DNA of 18,743 bases from F23-B02 sp045599385 (GTDB taxonomy: Bacteria > Bacillota > Clostridia > Oscillospirales > Oscillospiraceae). The notes beneath the pieces were generated by a model. It saw only the letters and a list, made by a program, of their open reading frames with translations, was not told where the DNA came from and ran no database searches. The position numbers and the translations under genes are program-made. Of the stretch, positions 13,415 to 18,743 are shown in pieces (position 1 is the stretch's first letter; each line of letters opens with the position of its first letter). The DNA lies in NCBI GenBank assembly GCA_045599385.1, contig JAZRVW010000067.1, positions 1-18,743 of the forward strand, read 5' to 3'.

Positions 13415-13446
13415 ATTAAAAAAACGGGTGCCATCAGCACCCGTTT
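13415..13446 (-). terminator. Terminator after the second SLH gene
   Basis: AAACGGGTG (13422-13430) pairs with CACCCGTTT (13438-13446) around a 7-base loop, followed on the minus strand by a T-run. It separates the SLH gene from the prfA promoter. Confidence 0.85.
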
Positions 13447-13472
13447 AACTCGTTTTATATTTAATCGTTTTA

Positions 13473-14939
13473 TTATTTGATTGTTACATCAACATAAGCA
13501 ACTCGGCCGTCCATTGCGCGAATAAGCTCATTTGCAAGTGCAATAATCATGTCGATGTTGTTGATGTCCATTTTTTCAAGCTCGGTAATAATGCCGTCAA
13601 CGTCCTTGTTCAGTCCGTTGAAAGTAACGGTGATGGTCTTGTTAAGAGAAATCTTGCCGTCCGGGGTGGTAATTGCACTGCCCTTTGCAAGAACAATTGT
13701 TGCCTGATTGCCGTCAGAGGCAACATTGGTTTTGGTTTCGAGGGAGCTGAATACGAGCTCGGTGATTTCCTCTTCGCTTGCATCAAGGTCAATAACGAGG
13801 TCCTTTTTGCTGCCGTCGGGGAAGCAGATCTTCTCGCTGCCTATCTGGATATAGGAGCCGTTTGCAAGGGTCATGCTGTTACCCGAAACGAAAATGTTGA
13901 ACAGAATGTTCCTGAGGTTCAGAACTTCCTGCATTGCCGCATCGGCTTCGGCGCTCTTGGTAGGAGTCATGGTGAGGAGGGTTCCGTCGGCAGCTTCCTT
14001 GCCGTACACGTTGTAGGTGCAGGTCTTGCCGTTAACGGTAGCCTTGAGGGTTGCAAAATTAAATTCGTAGGCTGCGGGGAAAACTTCCTTGGGATTGAAG
14101 GTGTCAGTAATGCCGGTGTCGATTGTGTCGGAAATGCTGGTAGGTCCGAGAGAGGAAATATCAATGTCCAGTCCGGGAATGCTTTCGATTTTTGCGTTGA
14201 AAGCAATCTTCTCTGCGCTTACGGTGCCTGCGGGAATGTAGAACAGGCTGGTGTAGTCGTTCATGACGTCAAAGGTCATGGTGAGCTCACCGGAGGAGGC
14301 ATCAACTCTGAAGAAGTAGCCGCTATTGTCTGCAAGCAGGCGGCTGATGATAACCATCATCTGTGCGCGGGTGAGGTTTGCTTTGGGGCGGAAGGTGCCA
14401 TCAGCATAGCCGGTGATGAGTCCGGTAAGCTCGAGAGCCGCAACCTCGGGCTGAAGCTTGGGGGTAATCAGGTTCTTATCGGTGAAGTTACCGGTAACGC
14501 CCTCGGTGTTCAGCTTGAATGCGCGGCAGAGCATTGCGGCTGCCTGCTCACGAGTGATGTTGTTCTTGGGAGCCATGCGTGTATCGGAGAAGCCGCCCAT
14601 GACGCCTGCTGCAACGCAGCGTGCAACGTAGGGGGAAAGTGCGCCGTTGGGGTCAACGTCGGTGTACTGGCTGAGGTCAGCCTCTTCAGTGAAGCCCATA
14701 AAGTTTGCAACAACCTTTGCAAAGGCTTCGCGGGTAATGTTGTTATTAGGACGGAAGGTGCCGTCAGGGTATCCGCCGACAATGCCTGCATCGGCAACAA
14801 GGGCTATTTCATGCTCGGCCCAGTTGCCCTTGGTATCGGTGAAGGTGCTGGTGGTTGCTTTTGCAGCAAAGGCAGGAACTGCCAGCGCAAAAACCATAAT
14901 TATGCACAGCAGGGTGCAAATGAGTTTTCTTGCTTTCAT
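13473..14939 (-). CDS. Secreted SLH-domain protein with an unrecognised C-terminal region
   Basis: A 488-residue exported surface protein. Residues 1-26 are a signal peptide ending AFA-A. Three SLH repeats occupy about 32-80, 92-140 and 151-203, with YPDGTFRPNNNITREAFAK and YADGTFRPKANLTRAQM as clear signatures; they should hold the protein on wall polysaccharide. Residues about 210-488 are a soluble, beta-rich-looking region with no cysteine-based or catalytic motif that I recognise; it contains SLGPTSISDTIDTGITDTF (roughly 264-282) and a segment of repeated short hydrophobic strands. The ATG follows AAAGGAG at nine bases; that site sits in the loop of a small AACAC/GTGTT hairpin (14944-14959). 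It is monocistronic, with promoter and terminator assigned. Function beyond anchoring is unknown. Confidence 0.88.
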   Translation of the reverse strand: MKARKLICTLLCIIMVFALAVPAFAAKATTSTFTDTKGNWAEHEIALVADAGIVGGYPDGTFRPNNNITREAFAKVVANFMGFTEEADLSQYTDVDPNGALSPYVARCVAAGVMGGFSDTRMAPKNNITREQAAAMLCRAFKLNTEGVTGNFTDKNLITPKLQPEVAALELTGLITGYADGTFRPKANLTRAQMMVIISRLLADNSGYFFRVDASSGELTMTFDVMNDYTSLFYIPAGTVSAEKIAFNAKIESIPGLDIDISSLGPTSISDTIDTGITDTFNPKEVFPAAYEFNFATLKATVNGKTCTYNVYGKEAADGTLLTMTPTKSAEADAAMQEVLNLRNILFNIFVSGNSMTLANGSYIQIGSEKICFPDGSKKDLVIDLDASEEEITELVFSSLETKTNVASDGNQATIVLAKGSAITTPDGKISLNKTITVTFNGLNKDVDGIITELEKMDINNIDMIIALANELIRAMDGRVAYVDVTIK

Positions 14940-14971
14940 AAATTAACACTCCTTTGTGTTTTTGTACGAAT

Positions 14972-15000
14972 ATGATAACATTAATATGTCTATTAATCAA
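14972..15000 (-). promoter_or_regulatory. Promoter of the second SLH gene
   Basis: On the minus strand, TTGATT (complement of 14995-15000), 17 bases, then TATCAT (complement of 14972-14977), 32 bases before the ATG. The surroundings are AT-rich, and the terminator of the transporter gene lies just upstream. Confidence 0.55.
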
Positions 15001-15011
15001 TTGAAAAATAA

Positions 15012-15042
15012 TAAAAAATCACCGGCAAAAACCGGTGATTTT
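15012..15042 (-). terminator. Terminator of the peptidase-transporter pair
   Basis: AAAATCACCGG (15015-15025) is perfectly complementary to CCGGTGATTTT (15032-15042), followed on the minus strand by further T residues. It lies 12 bases beyond the transporter stop. Confidence 0.88.
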
Positions 15043-15053
15043 AACATTATTCT

Positions 15054-16457
15054 TTAGTAGCCTACTGCAAATCCGAACAGGAGGAGTGCGGAGGTGAGTA
15101 TGAGGTTCATGCCCTGGAACTTCCATGACCACTTTGCCCAGTCGCCATAGCTTACATTCGCAAGGCCGAGGCTTATGAGCAAAGCCGCGTTGGTGGGATA
15201 GAAAACGTTGGAGAAGCCGTCACCGAAGGCAAAGGCAACAATGCAGAGCTGGGGAGAAATACCAACCGCCTGCGCAAGAGGAACAATCAGAGGAATCAGC
15301 ATGAATGCCTTAGCAGAGCCGGAGCCTATGAAGAAGTTCATAATCAGAACGATGAGATAGATGAACAGAACCACAACCCACTTGGGCATTGTTGCCGTGG
15401 CGCCAACGGCATAGTGCAGCATGGTGTCAAGAACGTTTGCCTCGTCAAGCGTGTACTTGATGGAAGAGGCCATGAGAATCATGAGTACTGCGGGCAGAAT
15501 GCTGACGAGTCCGTCAAAGAAGGTCTTGCAAAGATTTTTACCGTTCATACCCGAAGCCAGCGGAGATATGATGCCGGCAACGAGGAACATGAGGGCAACA
15601 ATAATGAGGGTGTAATCCTGCAGGAAGGCGATAAAGCTTGAGGATACAACGATTACGAGACCGAGACCGATGATAAGCGCAAACCATCTGAGTCCTTTTT
15701 CCTTCTTTTCGTCGATTACAAAGTCCGCACCTGCGGAGGCGCTGCAAACGGGCTTTTCAACCTTCTTCGCATGATGGCGTACAAACCACAGCAGGAGTGC
15801 ATAGATAAACACAAAGGAAACGGCGCGGAGCCATATTCCAGAGAACATGGGAAGTCCCGCAAGGCTCTGTGCAACGCCAACGGTGAAGGGATTGCATACA
15901 CCCGATGCAAAACCGCAGCCAACGGCAAGAAGGCTCATGCCCACACCCGTGAGCACGTCCCAGCCAAGACTTACAGCCAGAGCGACAACGATGGGAACCA
16001 GAGGCACACATTCCTCAAAGGAGCCGATAAATGCGCCCATTGCCATGAAGAAGAACATGACAACCGCCATAAGCTTGTATCTCACATTGCCGTACTTTGA
16101 AGCAATCTTGTCCAGCATATACTTCATAAGTCCGCACTTTTCAAGGCTGTTGAAAATGCCGCCTATTACGAGCAGGAAGGCAATAACCGCGATAAGCGTC
16201 GCGCTTCCTTCAGCGCCGAGAACAAGGAACGGTGAAAGAATCCACTTGCCGAAGGAAATGCCGCCGTCAACATACTTGAAGCCTGCATCGGTATCGACAA
16301 TCAGGTTGCCGTTTTCATCGGTTGTGCGGGCATACTCACCGCCGGGTATCACAAATGTGAGTATGTATGTAAGAATCATAAGTGCAAGTATAACGGCGAT
16401 TGCCGTTATAAAGCATTTTGCGCTGATATTCAGGCCTTTCTTTTCATTATTTTCCAT
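15054..16457 (-). CDS. YfcC-family (DcuC-like) membrane transporter
   Basis: A 467-residue polytopic transporter with about twelve hydrophobic helices. The pattern fits the YfcC/DcuC-type ion-transporter family: TYILTFVIPGGEYAR near the N-terminus with a soluble GKW-containing loop, FEECVPLVPIVVALA in the first half, and FIGSGSAKAFMLIPLIVPLA and FAFGDGFSNVFYPTNAALL in the second half. Members are annotated as amino acid, peptide or dicarboxylate carriers; the substrate cannot be read here. I chose the ATG at 16457 with GAGGG five bases upstream; the longer frame to 16505 lies inside the peptidase gene. The start overlaps the end of the M20 peptidase gene by 11 bases, implying coupled synthesis, so the carrier probably imports a peptide-like substrate that the peptidase cleaves (inference). 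Confidence 0.85.
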   Translation of the reverse strand: MENNEKKGLNISAKCFITAIAVILALMILTYILTFVIPGGEYARTTDENGNLIVDTDAGFKYVDGGISFGKWILSPFLVLGAEGSATLIAVIAFLLVIGGIFNSLEKCGLMKYMLDKIASKYGNVRYKLMAVVMFFFMAMGAFIGSFEECVPLVPIVVALAVSLGWDVLTGVGMSLLAVGCGFASGVCNPFTVGVAQSLAGLPMFSGIWLRAVSFVFIYALLLWFVRHHAKKVEKPVCSASAGADFVIDEKKEKGLRWFALIIGLGLVIVVSSSFIAFLQDYTLIIVALMFLVAGIISPLASGMNGKNLCKTFFDGLVSILPAVLMILMASSIKYTLDEANVLDTMLHYAVGATATMPKWVVVLFIYLIVLIMNFFIGSGSAKAFMLIPLIVPLAQAVGISPQLCIVAFAFGDGFSNVFYPTNAALLISLGLANVSYGDWAKWSWKFQGMNLILTSALLLFGFAVGY

Positions 16458-17775
16458 AGCTACCCTCTGTAATAATATGTTTGTAGAAATCAACAGCAGG
16501 AGCAAGACAGCTCATATCGACGTTTTCGTTGAGTCCGTGAATGCTTGCAAGCTGATTATCGTCAATAAGGAACGGTACAAAGCGAACAACGCCGTCGCTG
16601 ATTTCGGTAAAGAAGCGGCTGTCGCTGGCGCCGGTCATAATATACGGAAGCGAAATGACATCGGGGAAAATATCCGTAACCGCATTTTCAACGCGCTTGA
16701 AGGCGCTGCTGCAAAAGCTTGTAACGCCTGAGCTGAAGCCCGGGTCAATAATCTCGGTTTTAATATCGTACTTTGCCGCAAGTCTGCATATTGCCGCAAT
16801 GCTGTTCTCTCCGCCCTGATGGTGTGAAAAGCGCATATTACCCGTCACCCATGCCTTCTGCGGCAGGACGTTAAGTCCGTCAGAGCCGCTTGCCATTGTG
16901 AATGCAATGGTGGTACGCATCATGGCTCCCGCCGTTGCGGAAACCTTCGGAACAACAAGCTTAATCAGCGGAGCAAAAAGCTTCGGGTGTCCGCAGACAA
17001 GCTTCAGCGCGCCGCTCATTGTGGGTGAAATACGGCGGAACATTTCGCCGATTGTTTCGGGAATTTTAACTTCAAATATGTTTGCCTTATCTGCCGCTGC
17101 CATGAATTTTCCGAGGCGCACAAGCGGAGTGTTCTTGCCCGGAGTTGAGGCGTGTCCGCCGTTTGAACGGGCTATGAATCTGATGTCCGCACAGCCCTTT
17201 TCAGCCATGCCTACCATGGCAAATGTACCGTCTGCGCCGCCGATTGGGTCATAAATCATCATGCCGCCCTCATCGAGAACAGTATCGAAGTGGATTTTTC
17301 TCTCCTCAAGGACTTTTGCGATGGTTTGAGCACCTATGCCGTCGGTTTCCTCAGTGCTTGCAGATTCAAAGTAAATGTCACGGTTTGGAACATAACCGTC
17401 TGCCGCAAGCTCATCTGCCGCACGGAGCATAGCCCAGAGTCCGCCCTTGGTGTCCAGCGTTCCTCTGCCCCAGACCTTACCCTCCGCAATTGTGCCGCTG
17501 AAGGGTGCATACTGCCACTTGCCCGATGCTTCAACAACGTCATGATGGTTCATGAGCATGATGGGCTTTTCACTGCTGCTGCCCTTCCAGCGCATAAGAA
17601 ATCCGCCGCAGAATTCCTCATATTCGCATACGCCGAAGATGTTGGGAAACATTTCTCTCAGTTCCTGCCGGAAATCCTCAAATTTCTTGCCGTCGGTCTT
17701 TTCCGTGTCGGAGACTGTTTCTATCTGAATGAGCTTTGAAAGCTCGTTTGCGTATTGTTCCGTGCGCTTGTCCAT
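16447..17775 (-). CDS. M20 family zinc peptidase (carboxypeptidase/aminoacylase-like)
   Basis: A 442-residue cytosolic metallo-hydrolase of the M20 family, cleaving peptide or N-acyl amino acid bonds. The di-zinc site residues are visible: NHHDVV with H78, GRGTLDTKGG with bridging D108, STEETDG with the general base E142 and ligand E143, DEGG with D168, and SIHGLNENV with H413. The lid domain includes SNGGHASTPG, where the family has a catalytic-dimer histidine. Overall it resembles the CPS1/PM20D1 branch more than dipeptidase PepV, but this is a judgement by eye. No signal peptide. AAAGGTG precedes the ATG by ten bases. It is first in a two-gene unit with the overlapping transporter. Confidence 0.9.
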   Translation of the reverse strand: MDKRTEQYANELSKLIQIETVSDTEKTDGKKFEDFRQELREMFPNIFGVCEYEEFCGGFLMRWKGSSSEKPIMLMNHHDVVEASGKWQYAPFSGTIAEGKVWGRGTLDTKGGLWAMLRAADELAADGYVPNRDIYFESASTEETDGIGAQTIAKVLEERKIHFDTVLDEGGMMIYDPIGGADGTFAMVGMAEKGCADIRFIARSNGGHASTPGKNTPLVRLGKFMAAADKANIFEVKIPETIGEMFRRISPTMSGALKLVCGHPKLFAPLIKLVVPKVSATAGAMMRTTIAFTMASGSDGLNVLPQKAWVTGNMRFSHHQGGENSIAAICRLAAKYDIKTEIIDPGFSSGVTSFCSSAFKRVENAVTDIFPDVISLPYIMTGASDSRFFTEISDGVVRFVPFLIDDNQLASIHGLNENVDMSCLAPAVDFYKHIITEGSYGK

Positions 17776-17818
17776 GTGATTTTGTCACCTTTCAAAAATT
17801 TATGTAAGTTTATCACAT

Positions 17819-17848
17819 ATTTAACATTATTTCAATATAAGCAGTCAA
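17819..17848 (-). promoter_or_regulatory. Possible promoter of the peptidase-transporter pair
   Basis: On the minus strand, TTGACT (complement of 17843-17848), 18 bases, then TTAAAT (complement of 17819-17824). The -10 box is weak; other AT-rich hexamers nearby could serve instead. Confidence 0.35.
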
Positions 17849-17893
17849 ATTAGTCATTTTCACTCACTTGAATAAGTCTGCAAATCATTTCGC

Positions 17894-17922
17894 TTTACTT
17901 TGACAGCGGCATTTGTTATAAT
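17894..17922 (+). promoter_or_regulatory. Promoter of tRNA-Arg
   Basis: A perfect TATAAT (17917-17922) lies 12 bases before the tRNA. TTTACT (17894-17899) is the -35 candidate at 17-base spacing; the better TTGACA at 17900-17905 is only 11 bases away and too close. Confidence 0.6.
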
Positions 17923-17934
17923 ACACGGGCAAAC

Positions 17935-18011
17935 GCGCCCGTAGCTCAGCTGGATAGAGTGTCAGACTCCGACTCTGAAGGTCGTGGGTTCGAATCCCGT
18001 CGGGCGTACCA
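17935..18011 (+). tRNA. tRNA-Arg (anticodon CCG)
   Basis: A 77-base tRNA with encoded CCA. The acceptor GCGCCCG pairs with CGGGCGT (G1-U72 wobble), with A as discriminator. The D arm is GCTC/GAGT; the anticodon stem TCAGA/TCTGA encloses CTCCGAC, giving anticodon CCG for CGG codons; the T arm is GTGGG TTCGAAT CCCGT. A TATAAT box and a terminator flank it. Its 3' end, from the T-loop onward, is copied 245 bases downstream. Confidence 0.95.
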
Positions 18012-18178
18012 AAAAAAGCTCTGCCTTTTTGCAGAGCTTTTTTGGTAGTTTTTATCCGCTTCGCTCAATTTTAGCGAGAGGGGATAACCAATCCCCTCTC
18101 CCCCTCTCCCCATGCATATTCTCACATTGAGAACGCACGACCTTTTGTCATCTCCGAGCGGTTGCCGATGCCTGCATC
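17988..18178 (+). repeat. tRNA-associated repeat unit, copy B (includes the tRNA-Arg 3' end)
   Basis: These 191 bases match 18233-18423 without gaps and with 8 mismatches by my count, a 245-base period. In order: the tRNA 3' end from the T-loop (17988-18011), terminator, TTATCCGCT/CGCTCAATT, a perfect 10-bp hairpin (18076-18085 with 18091-18100, loop AACCA), CTCCCCATGCA, then ACGACCTTTTGTCATCTCC. The unit is followed by 54 bases unique to the spacer (18179-18232), which holds a CGAAGTGACC/GGTCGCTTCG hairpin at 18207-18229. No credible gene lies in it. Confidence 0.9.
18007..18047 (+). terminator. Terminator of tRNA-Arg
   Basis: GCTCTGC/GCAGAGC stem with A7 before and T6 after. The pairing extends outward so that TACC of the tRNA 3' end (18007-18010) can pair with GGTA (18044-18047), with one extra A. 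The tRNA end is thus part of the inverted repeat. Confidence 0.9.
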
Positions 18179-18232
18179 GGCGAGCGAGTGGGGGCATTTC
18201 GCGCCACGAAGTGACCGCAGGTCGCTTCGTGC

Positions 18233-18256
18233 GTTCGAATCCCGTCGGGCGTACCA
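18233..18256 (+). pseudogene. tRNA-Arg 3'-end fragment
   Basis: These 24 bases are identical to 17988-18011, the T-loop to CCA end of tRNA-Arg. Everything 5' of the T-loop is missing, so it is not a tRNA gene. It keeps the same terminator right after it (18254-18292, one base change in the loop). Confidence 0.88.
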
Positions 18257-18423
18257 AAAAAAGCTCTGCCTTTTGGCAGAGCTTTTTTGGTAGTTTTTAT
18301 CCGCTTCGCTCAATTTTGGCGAGAGGGAATAACCAATCCCCTCTCGCCTTCTCCCCATGCATATTCTCACATCGAGAACCCACGACCTTTTGTCATCTCC
18401 GAGCGCTTGCCGATGCCTGCATC
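18233..18423 (+). repeat. tRNA-associated repeat unit, copy C
   Basis: The second copy of the 191-base unit, beginning with the tRNA-Arg 3' fragment and ending at GATGCCTGCATC. The core hairpin is retained (about 18319-18330 with 18336-18347) with one A/C mismatch. The copy stops where the palindromic terminator of the downstream SLH gene begins. The gap 18012-18466 therefore contains only copies B and C, their 54-base spacer and that terminator. Confidence 0.9.
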
Positions 18424-18466
18424 AGAACAAAAAAGCTCCACAAATGTGGAGCTTTTTTGTTCTGAT
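18421..18466 (-). terminator. Long palindromic terminator of the third SLH gene
   Basis: The arms 18421-18442 and 18445-18466 are 22 bases long and perfectly complementary, with AA between them. The GC stem is GCTCCACA/TGTGGAGC, flanked by A6 and T6. It lies immediately after the stop of the partial SLH gene and could act in both directions. Confidence 0.9.
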
Positions 18467-18743
18467 TTATGCCATGTCTCTGTACATGAAGAGAACTACT
18501 GCCCAGCGGGTGCAGGTATTGTTGGGACGGAAGCTGCCGTCCTCATAGCCGGTGGTAATTCCATTCTCAACCGCCCAGGCAACAGCCTGCTGATAGGGAG
18601 TGGCAATCTGAGCCGCATCGGTGAAGCCTGCAATGCTGCCAGCAGTTTCTGGACGTCCCTCATAGCGCCAGAGGAATGTTACGAACTGGGCTCTTGTTAC
18701 GGTCTCGTTGGGGCGGAAGGTACCGTCACCGTAGCCGGTGGTA
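18467..18743 (-). CDS. SLH-domain protein, C-terminal part (runs off the window)
   Basis: The last 91 codons of a minus-strand gene whose start lies beyond the right edge. Reading in frame to the TAA at 18467-18469 gives one SLH end (GYGDGTFRPNETVTRAQFV) followed by a complete SLH repeat: GFTDAAQIATPYQQAVAWA, NGITTGYEDGSFRPNNTCTR, then VVLFMYRDMA at the C-terminus. The SLH repeats are thus at the C-terminus, unlike the protein at 13473-14939, where they follow the signal peptide. This suggests a large surface protein or enzyme anchored by its tail. What precedes the repeats cannot be seen. Confidence 0.85.
   Translation of the reverse strand, partial: TTGYGDGTFRPNETVTRAQFVTFLWRYEGRPETAGSIAGFTDAAQIATPYQQAVAWAVENGITTGYEDGSFRPNNTCTRWAVVLFMYRDMA

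Noticed and set aside
16458..16505. Transporter start at 16505
   Set aside because: The added residues lie within the peptidase gene and have no ribosome site, whereas GAGGG precedes the ATG at 16457.
15847..16731. A 294-codon plus-strand ORF opposite the transporter and peptidase
   Set aside because: It spans the ends of two well-supported minus-strand genes and looks like an antisense shadow.
18233..18256. A second functional tRNA-Arg gene
   Set aside because: Only the T-loop to CCA end is present; the acceptor 5' strand, D arm and anticodon arm are missing.
17946..18257. A 103-codon minus-strand ORF containing YARRDSNPRPSESESDTLSS
   Set aside because: It is the antisense translation of tRNA-Arg and the repeat beside it; this peptide type is a well-known false gene product over tRNA-Arg/Ser regions. 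The sister ORF at 18122-18370 arises from repeat copy C.
17988..18423. CRISPR array
   Set aside because: There are only two long repeat units of 191 bases with a single 54-base spacer, they include a tRNA end, and no cas genes are nearby.

Overview
The window reads as a chromosomal segment of a Gram-positive, endospore-lineage Firmicute (class Clostridia; my guess is a gut Oscillospirales/Ruminococcaceae relative). The basis is the gene set: mini-ribonuclease III, RqcH/NFACT, a TepA-type ClpP-like protease close to an FtsK/SpoIIIE translocase (in Bacillus subtilis tepA also lies near spoIIIE), several S-layer-homology (SLH) surface proteins, strong AGGAGG-type ribosome sites and standard-code genes. 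The taxonomy is inferred from gene content, not from any search.

Layout. 1-300: a terminator and a structured non-coding segment. 315-1397 (+): a membrane acyltransferase. 1398-1974: a non-coding island with terminators, a tRNA-Leu 3' fragment, three back-to-back hairpins, intact tRNA-Leu(GAG) (-) and its promoter. 1975-2883 (+): a secreted SLH protein with a cadherin-like domain. 2911-13358 (-): a long housekeeping block, in transcription order prfA, a Sua5-CoaE fusion, an M18 aminopeptidase, tepA, uppP, ftsK/spoIIIE, mrnC, rqcH. Some joints overlap by 1-4 bases; others are separated by terminators, a structured region (8738-9005) and a MITE-like inverted-repeat element (5051-5156). 13473-14939 (-): a second SLH protein. 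15054-17775 (-): an M20 peptidase overlapping a YfcC-type transporter, probably a peptide uptake and hydrolysis pair. 17935-18466: tRNA-Arg(CCG) (+) followed by a tandemly duplicated non-coding unit. 18467-end (-): the C-terminus of a third SLH protein.

How the genes work together. The central block serves translation and its quality control (RF1, t6A precursor synthesis, rRNA maturation, ribosome rescue tailing), CoA synthesis, peptide turnover, lipid-carrier recycling for the wall, and chromosome translocation. The flanks are envelope functions: SLH proteins, acyltransferase, transporter.

The most unusual content is non-coding. A repeat core, containing a hairpin with an ATAACCAAT centre, lies just beyond the 3' end of both tRNA-Arg and a tRNA-Leu remnant. 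In both places it comes with a copied tRNA 3' end that begins in the T-loop, the usual crossover zone for tRNA-targeting integrases. I also see two translation starts (tepA and the SLH gene at 1975) whose Shine-Dalgarno sequences are buried in hairpins; the tepA one is the 3' arm of an apparent terminator. I see no CRISPR array, transposase, integrase, restriction or toxin-antitoxin gene.
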